Shown here: one piece after another, positions 13,677-20,525 of the stretch | Layout: each line of letters starts with the position of its first letter | Position numbering within the stretch: position 1 is the stretch's first letter | From: Sphingobacterium sp. | GTDB taxonomy: Bacteria > Bacteroidota > Bacteroidia > SpSt-205 | NCBI GenBank assembly: GCA_028276345.1 | Contig: JAPYWM010000002.1 | Span: 1 to 28,925, forward strand | Direction of reading: 5' to 3' | DNA: 28,925 bases | Notes under the pieces: generated by a model | The model's database searches: none | What the model was told of the DNA's origin: nothing | The model's input: the letters and a program-made list of their open reading frames with translations, nothing else | Made by a program: the position numbers and the translations under genes

Positions 13677-15604
13677 GTTCGCCCCAGCTCTCCGTCATCA
13701 TCGTGAGCTACAACGTCAAGTACTTTCTGCGTCAGTGCCTCCAATCTGTGGAAAGGGCCCTGGAAGGCCTCACTGGGGAAGTCTGGGTAGTAGACAATGC
13801 TTCCGTAGATGGGAGCGTGGAGATGGTAAGACAGGAGTTTCCCTGGGTGCGGCTCATCGTCAATGACACGAACTTAGGCTTTGCTAAGGCGAATAATCAG
13901 GCTATCCGGCAAGCCCGGGGGGAGTATATCCTTCTGCTCAATCCCGACACCATCGTGCAGGAGGATACCTTTCACAAGGTGCTGGCTTTCTTCAAGGAGC
14001 ATCCGGAGGCTGGAGCTGTCGGCGTAAAAATCATTGATGGCAATGGGCAATTTGCGTATGATTCCCGGCGAGACATCCCATCAGGCTGGAATATCTTTAC
14101 CAAAATCACCGGTCTCTACCGTCTCTGGCCAAAATCCAAACTCTTTGGGGGGTATCACTTGACTCACCTCCCCGAGGACGAGGTCACGCCAGTGCCTGTC
14201 CTACTGGGAGCCTTCATGTGCATCCCCAAAAAAGTCTTGGACGAAGTCGGCCTCCTGGATGAAAGATTCTTCATGTATGCCGAGGATATCGACTTATGTT
14301 ATCGCATTATCCAGGCAGGCTATACGAACTACTACCTGCCTACCACGCAAATCATTCACTTTAAGGGCGAAAGCACGAAGCTTCATTCGCTTTCATACGT
14401 CTTAGCCTTTTACAAGGCCTCTTTGCAGTTTATCCAGAAGCACTACACAGGCTGGAAGCGGTGGCCGGCAGCGCTATTGTATCAGATGGCTATCGTGGTG
14501 GCGGCTACCCTCTCCGCCAGCAAACGCCTCTTTCAGCGAGTGGCCCTCCCCCTCGCCGAGTGGGCTGCCCTCTGGGGCCTCGGATACGGGCTGACTACGG
14601 CCTGGGCCGCCTATACCGGAAAGACCTTCCCCGACCTCTACTACCAGATCATCCTGCCCGTCTACGCCCTGTGGATAGTGGTAGCGCACCTGATTTTCCT
14701 GAACTATGCCCCACCTTATCGCATCCGAAAAGTCGTGGGCGCCGCCATCACGGGTTTTCTCCTGATCGTGCTGACAGGCTATTTTCTGCCGCCTATCAAC
14801 TATTCTCGTTTTATTGCGGCGGCGCTTTCATTTGGGGCGGTACCGCTGGCCCTATCGCTTCGGGCGCTTCACAATTGGATCCGGCAGGGCCGCCTCCATC
14901 TTACCGGCGAAATCTCGCAGCGCGTGCTGATTGTAGCTGCCCCCCAGCACTTCCAGCGCCTGTACAAGCTCCTCTTTCAAGATATTCGCTATCCGGCGGA
15001 GTTTCTGGGCTTTGTGAGTCCTACCACCCACCCGCAAGCCTTGGGCACCTTGGCCCAGCTCCCCTCCATCATAGAACATACCAACGCCGAAGAGCTTGTC
15101 TTTTGCAACGCCAGCCTCTCCTCCCAGGAAATCATTACCCTCATGACTCGGTACTTTTACAAGCGTCTCAGCTTCAAGATTGTGCCGCCTTATGCTGATT
15201 ACCTGATCGGTCCGCAAAGTATTCTGGTGAGTCGGTATTCTTTGCGGCTCTACCTGCGCCTCCATCAGCCTGAGGTGCTCTTCCAGAAAAAACTCTTCGA
15301 CATCGCGGCAGCAACCCTACTTCTTTTGAGTTATCCCCTGACTTTCTGGATTTATCATAAGCCGCTGGCTGCTCTTAAGAGTCTCTTAGGGGTGCTTTTA
15401 GGTCGCTATCACTTTGTGAGTTACAGCGAAATCCCCACCGAAGAGATGCCCCTCCTCAAAGAAGGCCTCCTCACGACGGACTTTCTGCGAGCGCACTATC
15501 CTCGCACCCTCAACGCCGACCTGCTGTACGCCCATCGCTACTCCATCCTGCTGGACTGGAAAATCCTCATGCTGGGACTTCCCCACTTAGGTACCGCCCG
15601 CTAA
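13673..15604 (+). CDS. Two-part glycosyltransferase: GT2 domain plus membrane and polyprenyl-glycosylphosphotransferase-like region
   Basis: A protein of 643 residues. Residues 1 to about 250 are a GT2 glycosyltransferase with SVIIVSYNV, VVDNASVDGS, LGFAKANN, the nucleotide-sugar motif LLNPDT, and MYAEDIDLCYRI. From about residue 265 there are several membrane helices. A Rossmann-like segment (about 415-510, starting RVLIVAAPQHF) follows, then another hydrophobic helix near 540-560. The second half resembles the CoA-binding-like and membrane part of polyprenyl glycosylphosphotransferases, but I do not see their C-terminal sugar-transferase catalytic motifs. It likely adds a sugar to a lipid-linked glycan at the inner membrane. 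It overlaps recR by 4 bp and overlaps the next lipoprotein gene at TAATG, so the three genes form an operon. Confidence 0.88.
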   Translation: MSSPQLSVIIVSYNVKYFLRQCLQSVERALEGLTGEVWVVDNASVDGSVEMVRQEFPWVRLIVNDTNLGFAKANNQAIRQARGEYILLLNPDTIVQEDTFHKVLAFFKEHPEAGAVGVKIIDGNGQFAYDSRRDIPSGWNIFTKITGLYRLWPKSKLFGGYHLTHLPEDEVTPVPVLLGAFMCIPKKVLDEVGLLDERFFMYAEDIDLCYRIIQAGYTNYYLPTTQIIHFKGESTKLHSLSYVLAFYKASLQFIQKHYTGWKRWPAALLYQMAIVVAATLSASKRLFQRVALPLAEWAALWGLGYGLTTAWAAYTGKTFPDLYYQIILPVYALWIVVAHLIFLNYAPPYRIRKVVGAAITGFLLIVLTGYFLPPINYSRFIAAALSFGAVPLALSLRALHNWIRQGRLHLTGEISQRVLIVAAPQHFQRLYKLLFQDIRYPAEFLGFVSPTTHPQALGTLAQLPSIIEHTNAEELVFCNASLSSQEIITLMTRYFYKRLSFKIVPPYADYLIGPQSILVSRYSLRLYLRLHQPEVLFQKKLFDIAAATLLLLSYPLTFWIYHKPLAALKSLLGVLLGRYHFVSYSEIPTEEMPLLKEGLLTTDFLRAHYPRTLNADLLYAHRYSILLDWKILMLGLPHLGTAR

Positions 15605-16341
15605 TGCGCCTTCCCCTCACGTGGGGACTCTACCTCCTTAGCGCCTGCCATACCCCTTCACAAAACCTACCCGCCGCACCCCTGTATTATGCGCATCTTA
15701 CCCTCTCGGCTGAAACTATCCCCGTATGGAATGACACCTGCCTGCAAAAGAGCGGCGGTTTCTCTGCCTGGGCGGTATCCATAGTACTTCAGCGGGATCG
15801 CGTCTCGGACATGCCAGAATGGGTGTCGGGCCATCGCTTCGCCCTGACAGCCGCCTCGGAAACCTTCTCGCCTGAAATCCTCATCATAGAAGCCCCCAGC
15901 TCAGATAGCGCCTTTTACCCTTCGGACAGCGCTGCACAGGTAGCTTGGCAAAAGGCTTTGCGTACTTGGCTTCTGGAAGAGCTACTGCCGTTTCTTTCTA
16001 CTTACCCGAGTTTTACGCAAGTGGCTTGGGGGAGAGGCTTTACCTACCTGCCTTTGTCCGAGAACTTCTGGCAGGAGCTTTTGTCGGCGGCTCGTGAAGC
16101 AGCTCCCCACCTCTGGTGGGGCCTCATTACAAACCCTGATACGCCCATTCCTCTCAAGGAGGCGTGGGACTTCATTGGACGCTTTGTAGACTCGGCTAAG
16201 GCTTCGGAGGCGCCTTCCTTTCCGCCTCTCCCTAAACCCTTCATTTCCTTAGTACCCACCCAGCGTAAGACCTCGAATAAGGCGCCTTCGCCTGGATATG
16301 TGCTTTACTCTGAAAGCCACCTACCTACACCTTGCCAGTAA
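15604..16341 (+). CDS. Lipoprotein of unknown function, possibly a degenerate GH113-like TIM-barrel domain
   Basis: A protein of 245 residues with a lipoprotein signal: hydrophobic start and lipobox LSAC with the lipidated Cys15. I do not recognise the family with confidence. The segments QVAWGRGFTYLPLSENFWQELLSAARE and WGLITNP...KEAWDFIGRFVD recall the spacing of Bacteroidota GH113-like glycosidases, which carry similar FWxxLI and WDxLDYIG blocks. The protein is shorter than those enzymes, so it may be a degenerate or carbohydrate-binding relative; this is inference. Its ATG overlaps the glycosyltransferase stop (TAATG), so it is translationally coupled to the recR-glycosyltransferase operon. 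Its stop lies just before a terminator used by the convergent gene. Confidence 0.7.
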   Translation: MRLPLTWGLYLLSACHTPSQNLPAAPLYYAHLTLSAETIPVWNDTCLQKSGGFSAWAVSIVLQRDRVSDMPEWVSGHRFALTAASETFSPEILIIEAPSSDSAFYPSDSAAQVAWQKALRTWLLEELLPFLSTYPSFTQVAWGRGFTYLPLSENFWQELLSAAREAAPHLWWGLITNPDTPIPLKEAWDFIGRFVDSAKASEAPSFPPLPKPFISLVPTQRKTSNKAPSPGYVLYSESHLPTPCQ

Positions 16342-16376
16342 AAGAAAAAAGCTGGCAGGCCTTCTACCTGCCAGCT
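16340..16376 (-). terminator. Rho-independent terminator of the T9SS protein gene
   Basis: AGCTGGCAGG (16350-16359) and CCTGCCAGCT (16367-16376) form a perfect 10-bp stem with a 7-nt loop. On the minus strand it is followed by TTTTTTCTTTT, about 24 bp after the stop of the gene at 16400. The stem may also help end the plus-strand lipoprotein transcript. Confidence 0.92.
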
Positions 16377-16399
16377 CATCCAGTTTCTTGAGAGGAGTG

Positions 16400-17728
16400 T
16401 TATAGTTTTTGCAGGCGAAGCGTATGAAGGCCGCGGCTTGTCTGGACTTGTAGGAGGTACAAGCCTTTGGGGATGTTGGGTAGCGCATATTCGGCGGTGT
16501 GGGCTCCCCAGGTATAGAGGACCCTCCCATATAAGTCGCGTAAGGTAACTTGCTGGATACCTTCGCCGCTTAGCCAGAAGCGATCCGATACGGGATTAGG
16601 ATAGACTTGTACTGGGGCGGGTATCTGGTTTGCACGGGCCAATTCCAGCACGGTGGCATCCTCCTCTACATAAATCAGACGTCGTAAAGAGGGAATCCCG
16701 GTCCCTATAGTGTCAGATGGGGTGGCCGGTCTGCCCCGCTCGTTGAACGTAACTATCAGGGTGTCGGTGTAGTTCGTATGCCCCGTAATCAGCCAATCTC
16801 CCGCCCATAAGAGGCCGTACAGGGTGAGGCTCCCAATGGCCTGAATACCTTGGTAGGGGGCAGAAGCCACCTGCCGCGTGGTGGTGCTATAGGCACGCAG
16901 GACATTGGCTCCATCCACAAATAAAATCGTGTCGCGCCCGCCTGTATCAGTAACAAAGCCCCCATAGCTATTTACGCCCGTATTCGTGATAGTGACAGTG
17001 CGGCTGGGGATGTCAATCTCAGAGATGTGTAGGGGTACCATGAAGTTTCCATAGCAGGCGGCGTGGAGCTTACCCCCGATACGCACGAGCTCAGCCGGGT
17101 TGGGATAAACTTTCGCAAAGCTATCTACCTGCTGGGTGCGGAGATTGATAGAGAGGATGAGGCTATCGGAAGCATAGGTGTTGGGGTTGTACGCTAGGGG
17201 AATGAAAGCGGTATCTCCCACGACGATGATAGCTTCGGGGACGCTGCGCAGGTAAGGCGAGCTGGGCGACCAGAGCGAGTCCAGGGCAACGCCCGTAGCG
17301 GTAGGCCGAATGCGATAGGCTGTAAAGAAGGGCGCTTGATTTCGGGTAACCAGGAGAAGCGTGTCTTTGACCGCTAAGCGGCGCGCTCCTATGGGCCCCG
17401 TAAGGGAATCTAATAACCGAGAGCGCCATACATCCATGCCATAGATAACACCATTGTACGTGAAGGGATTTGGCCCCCCGCCTGTCAGGAAGAGGTACTT
17501 TGTGCGCGGATCATAGGCCAGGTCGTTGCCATAAGGTTCGAGTGGCCTGCCATCATAATACAGTGGGCCAAGCATAGTAGTCTGCGCCCCCGAAGGCTCC
17601 CGGATCAGGGAATAAAAGCCTCCGCCTTGGGCAGGATTACCTTCAATCAGGCCGAAGGCGGCTTTGACGCGCTGGCCTGTCTGAGCCAACAAAAGGCTCC
17701 CCAGCAGTAATCCATGTAGAGACCTCAT
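16400..17728 (-). CDS. Secreted protein with type IX secretion C-terminal sorting domain
   Basis: A protein of 442 residues with an N-terminal signal peptide (MRSLHGLLLGSLLLAQTG). The middle has repeated beta-strand segments (YDPRTKYLFLTGG, GDTAFIPLAYNP, GRDTILFVDGANVLRAYS) that look like a beta-propeller-type fold; I cannot name a family. The last 75 or so residues are a T9SS type A sorting domain: VQVYPNPVSDRF, VTLRDLYGRVLYTW, YALPNIPKGLYLLQV and a lysine-rich tail. It is therefore exported to the cell surface or medium through T9SS. The ATG at 17728 has TACCTTTG ending 4 nt upstream. It follows the GH114-like lipoprotein gene by 24 bp on the same strand and ends at a clear terminator. Confidence 0.88.
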   Translation of the reverse strand: MRSLHGLLLGSLLLAQTGQRVKAAFGLIEGNPAQGGGFYSLIREPSGAQTTMLGPLYYDGRPLEPYGNDLAYDPRTKYLFLTGGGPNPFTYNGVIYGMDVWRSRLLDSLTGPIGARRLAVKDTLLLVTRNQAPFFTAYRIRPTATGVALDSLWSPSSPYLRSVPEAIIVVGDTAFIPLAYNPNTYASDSLILSINLRTQQVDSFAKVYPNPAELVRIGGKLHAACYGNFMVPLHISEIDIPSRTVTITNTGVNSYGGFVTDTGGRDTILFVDGANVLRAYSTTTRQVASAPYQGIQAIGSLTLYGLLWAGDWLITGHTNYTDTLIVTFNERGRPATPSDTIGTGIPSLRRLIYVEEDATVLELARANQIPAPVQVYPNPVSDRFWLSGEGIQQVTLRDLYGRVLYTWGAHTAEYALPNIPKGLYLLQVQTSRGLHTLRLQKL

Positions 17729-17732
17729 GGTA

Positions 17733-17740
17733 CAAAGGTA
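17733..17740 (-). promoter_or_regulatory. -7 promoter box of the T9SS protein gene
   Basis: TACCTTTG on the minus strand ends 4 nt before the ATG at 17728, in the 24-bp gap after the upstream gene. Confidence 0.75.
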
Positions 17741-17752
17741 AAGAGAGACTTT

Positions 17753-18811
17753 TTACTTTGACTCGTAGTAGGCGAAGGCATCTATGATATCCAAGTAAGC
17801 CCCATCAAACCCTGCCTCTCTTATGCGTCGGGTATAGTCCAGAATGATATCTTGCCACTCGCTGTACCAGTACTTTACCTTATAGTTGCCTGGCCAGTTA
17901 GGATTTTCTTTGTCCAACCAAGCGGGGGGCTTTCTTTTCCACTCCGGCCTCCAATAGTACCGATAATCTTCCGCTTCTCCGATGCTGAGGTAAGAGACGA
18001 CCAGGCGTCTTGCGCCGTTTTTCTTTACTTGGAGGCTGCGTACCTCTTCAGGCGTGAGAGCCTCGCCCTGGTAAAATAGGTCTATGATGAGAAGGTCATA
18101 GTCGGTATTTCGCAAAGCGTCTAAAAAGGCTGCTTTGGAGGGAAAGCCCGAGGGATTGAGTAGGTAAAGGAAGTTTCTGGCTTGGGAGAGGGTCGCTATG
18201 CTTTCCGCATTGACGGCAAAGGGCTGAGGGGGATAGGGGGGGATAGCATCTACTTCCCTGCGGTGAGCCGCAAAAGAAATATATCCGAAGCGATTGTTTT
18301 TAGCGTAAGAGCTATCTACATGGGCTGGACTGCTGCAATAGTCTATGACCAGAACTTTTTTGCCATTGGCTTTGAGGAGGTCCAGATAGTTTTTCCAGGA
18401 AGTTGTGATTTCTTCTGGGGTGGGGCGGTCGTCGCCCTCATATCCATATAGGAGTTCTTCACATCCGGCGCCATCTATGACGGCTAAATAGCTCCAAGCC
18501 AGACTACCGTCCTCTCCTCGGGTGATCTCTAAGCCATTTTGGGGAATGATAGCGAAATTCGGATTTCTGCTTTTGGCGTAGTCGCTAATCTTTTTTACGA
18601 AGTTTCTCATGGCTTGGCGATAGCCTTCTGGGGGAGGGGAATCTTTCTTTTTACAGCTTCCCAGCAGGGAGAAGGCCGCTAAGAGCCAGGCGGCTTTGAG
18701 AGCAAGTTGGAAGTAGTTGTGCGCCGTGGTTATCCGGAAGATAGGTGGGGATTGGCCTTGGAAATGGGGTGGGAGGTTAGTTTGATCTGATTTTCTCAGG
18801 AGGGGGTGCAC
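17753..18811 (-). CDS. MJ1477/TM1410-type (GH114-related) putative glycoside hydrolase lipoprotein
   Basis: A protein of about 352 residues. A hydrophobic segment ending in the lipobox LLGSC is followed by a TIM-barrel domain of the MJ1477/TM1410 family, related to endo-alpha-1,4-polygalactosaminidases (GH114). Typical blocks are ILSIN-free but clear: VLVIDYCSSP, DYDLLIIDLFY, RLVVSYLSIGEAEDYRYYW, and the C-terminal GFDGAYLDIIDAFAYYE with acidic residues at the strand ends. The frame is open to 18886, but the GTG at 18811 has a perfect TATATTTG box ending 4 nt upstream, so I start there. That leaves about 50 residues before the lipid-accepting cysteine, which is long for a signal peptide; an internal non-ATG start remains possible. 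The substrate is unknown, perhaps a galactosamine-containing exopolysaccharide. Confidence 0.82.
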   Translation of the reverse strand: MHPLLRKSDQTNLPPHFQGQSPPIFRITTAHNYFQLALKAAWLLAAFSLLGSCKKKDSPPPEGYRQAMRNFVKKISDYAKSRNPNFAIIPQNGLEITRGEDGSLAWSYLAVIDGAGCEELLYGYEGDDRPTPEEITTSWKNYLDLLKANGKKVLVIDYCSSPAHVDSSYAKNNRFGYISFAAHRREVDAIPPYPPQPFAVNAESIATLSQARNFLYLLNPSGFPSKAAFLDALRNTDYDLLIIDLFYQGEALTPEEVRSLQVKKNGARRLVVSYLSIGEAEDYRYYWRPEWKRKPPAWLDKENPNWPGNYKVKYWYSEWQDIILDYTRRIREAGFDGAYLDIIDAFAYYESK

Positions 18812-18815
18812 AAAA

Positions 18816-18823
18816 CAAATATA
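18816..18823 (-). promoter_or_regulatory. -7 promoter box of the GH114-like lipoprotein gene
   Basis: TATATTTG on the minus strand ends 4 nt before the GTG at 18811, which predicts a leaderless GTG mRNA. Confidence 0.7.
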
Positions 18824-18870
18824 GCGACCTTTTGTGAATAATTTGCGTACAGACACTGAGCGGGAGTGCT

Positions 18871-18878
18871 TAATATTG
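18871..18878 (+). promoter_or_regulatory. Weak candidate -7 box of the His/Cys-repeat protein gene
   Basis: TAATATTG differs from TAnnTTTG at one base and ends 6 nt before the ATG at 18885. Confidence 0.4.
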
Positions 18879-18884
18879 TGGCGC

Positions 18885-20525
18885 ATGAGTCTTCGTTTTT
18901 GGGTGATAGGTCTTTTGGGGGGTGGGATGTGGGTGGTGGGTCAGGACTTAAAGGCGCCGCCGCGTTGTACGGGGCCGGAGTGTGCGGAGCGGGTGCGGGT
19001 GAAGGAGCGGACGCCCCGGCGGCGTGTGCAGCGGCAGGCGGAGACGCAGGTAGACCGGTATGGTCGCCCAAAGCCGCGTCTACGAGCGGAGCGGTATCGC
19101 TTCTCGCCGCCATCCCCCCGCCATAAAGCCTTAGAGCGGGCCGAGGCGCTCACGCCGTATGCGCCTGCCGTACGCCACTCGCTTCGCGCAGAGCGTCAGC
19201 GCCTGCGTGCCAGCCGGCCCTCTGGCCGAGTCACCCTCCGGGCCGAAAAGCAGAAGCCCCCCCAAGCTTACGCCGCGCACAGACTCCGGGCCGAATCCTA
19301 TCGCCCCCCATCCTCACGACTTCGGCATCAGCCTAAACAAGCCGAAAAGTGGGTTTTTCCTTTTCCACCCCTTACGCACCGGCACTTGGCCGAGAAGCAT
19401 CGGTATGCGCCGCCATCTACCCGTCATCGGCCTTATCCCGAGCGGTGGGCGTATGAGGCCCCGAAAGCTCGTCACCGCCGTACAAACGAGCGCTTTGGGC
19501 TGAGCTTTCCTGCCCCTCGGCATCGGCCTGCGCCAGAGAAGGAACTGTATGCCTTGCCCGGTCCCCGCCACAAAGCCACCCGCCAGAACCCCTGCGGCCC
19601 CCCGCCTCTTGCGCACCCCAGCGAAAAGGCAAGCACTTTACTAAGCTGCCTGCCTCCGCCTCTTCGCCATGCGCAAAGGCACCAGCAGGCGGCCTGCGAG
19701 CGGCCCGGCATCCCCCATTCCCAAAGGCATCAGAGCGTGGCTTGCCAACCAAAGCCCCTCCGCCATCGCCAAAATATGCAAGTGGCCTCCTGCAGGCCAG
19801 CCCCGCTGTCACACTCCCAAACACATCAGAAGCGCGCCTGTAGCCCCCCGCCCATTTCCCATTCACAAGCCTACCAACGGGCCGGCTGTAAAGCCCCAAC
19901 TATCCCCCACCGCCTGCCAGAAAACTATACCGTTCCCTGCGACGCCCAGCATCGCGGGGTGATGACCCAAACCCAGCGCTTTGCCTACGACCTGCGCTAC
20001 CTTTTCACCAATCACCGCAAGCATTGCCAGGTGCAGAGTGCTTACAGCGGCGTCTCTATTGGCGAATGGGTCAATACGGAAGCCTATGGGCGTGTGCCCG
20101 TCGTGGCCTATAAAATGGGGTGGCGGGTTTATCACTTTGCCCATTTTCACGACAAAAAGGGGCACCGACTCAAAAAGCCCCGCATAGAAAAGCGGAAAGT
20201 CCGAGCTTTGTATCAGATTCAGGTTCTGGTTCCCCAGCCAGCTACGGGAAAAAGTAAAAAGCGGCGGTATATCAAAGGCTTGCCGGGGATAGAGGGGTTT
20301 GGGGGCATGGCGGATATGGTTCTGGAGCGCAAGTGGCTATCCCCAGAGGAGACGAAGGCGATTCAGATTGAGAAGCTGGTACGCAAGCGTCAGATAGCAT
20401 GGTTAGTGCGGGCCTATCCGGAGGAGCAGGTACGGCTCCCCGAATGGCTGCAGAAGTACGCCGGTCCTAAGCCTGAGCACTTATGGCCGGGGGTAGATTA
20501 TCGCTTATTGGAGGTGTGGCAGTAA
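18885..20525 (+). CDS. Secreted protein with about 17 degenerate 16-residue His/Pro/Cys repeats and a novel C-terminal domain
   Basis: I do not recognise this 546-residue protein. It starts MSLRFWVIGLLGGGMWVVGQ, a plausible signal peptide; the frame is open to 18834 but that adds only an unconserved tail. Residues about 69-352 form a degenerate repeat of about 16 residues with a Pro near position 8 and a His at position 12. The His ladder runs 80, 98, 132, 148, 165, 181, 197, 213, 229, 244, 262, 278, 294, 310, 326, 342. Early units begin E-R/K and carry an aromatic at position 5. From residue 237 the aromatic is replaced by Cys, at 237, 255, 271, 287, 303, 319, 335, 352. Residues about 360-546 form a basic domain (TQTQRFAYDLRYLF, GWRVYHFAHFHDKKGH). 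The 3' end overlaps asnB by 59 bp. Confidence 0.75.
   Translation: MSLRFWVIGLLGGGMWVVGQDLKAPPRCTGPECAERVRVKERTPRRRVQRQAETQVDRYGRPKPRLRAERYRFSPPSPRHKALERAEALTPYAPAVRHSLRAERQRLRASRPSGRVTLRAEKQKPPQAYAAHRLRAESYRPPSSRLRHQPKQAEKWVFPFPPLTHRHLAEKHRYAPPSTRHRPYPERWAYEAPKARHRRTNERFGLSFPAPRHRPAPEKELYALPGPRHKATRQNPCGPPPLAHPSEKASTLLSCLPPPLRHAQRHQQAACERPGIPHSQRHQSVACQPKPLRHRQNMQVASCRPAPLSHSQTHQKRACSPPPISHSQAYQRAGCKAPTIPHRLPENYTVPCDAQHRGVMTQTQRFAYDLRYLFTNHRKHCQVQSAYSGVSIGEWVNTEAYGRVPVVAYKMGWRVYHFAHFHDKKGHRLKKPRIEKRKVRALYQIQVLVPQPATGKSKKRRYIKGLPGIEGFGGMADMVLERKWLSPEETKAIQIEKLVRKRQIAWLVRAYPEEQVRLPEWLQKYAGPKPEHLWPGVDYRLLEVWQ
19089..19940 (+). repeat. Degenerate 48-bp coding repeats (16-residue His/Pro/Cys units)
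   Basis: Read in frame, this stretch is about 17 units of mostly 16 residues. Five consecutive Cys-to-Cys intervals are exactly 16, and five His in a row (182-246 when counted from 18834) are also 16 apart. Units are diverged at the DNA level, so the ladder is kept by selection or by old duplication rather than recent copying. Confidence 0.8.

Noticed and set aside
19417..19899. Minus-strand frame opposite the His/Cys-repeat gene
   Set aside because: It has no signal peptide, promoter box or regular spacing, whereas the plus-strand frame has a signal peptide and a 16-residue ladder.
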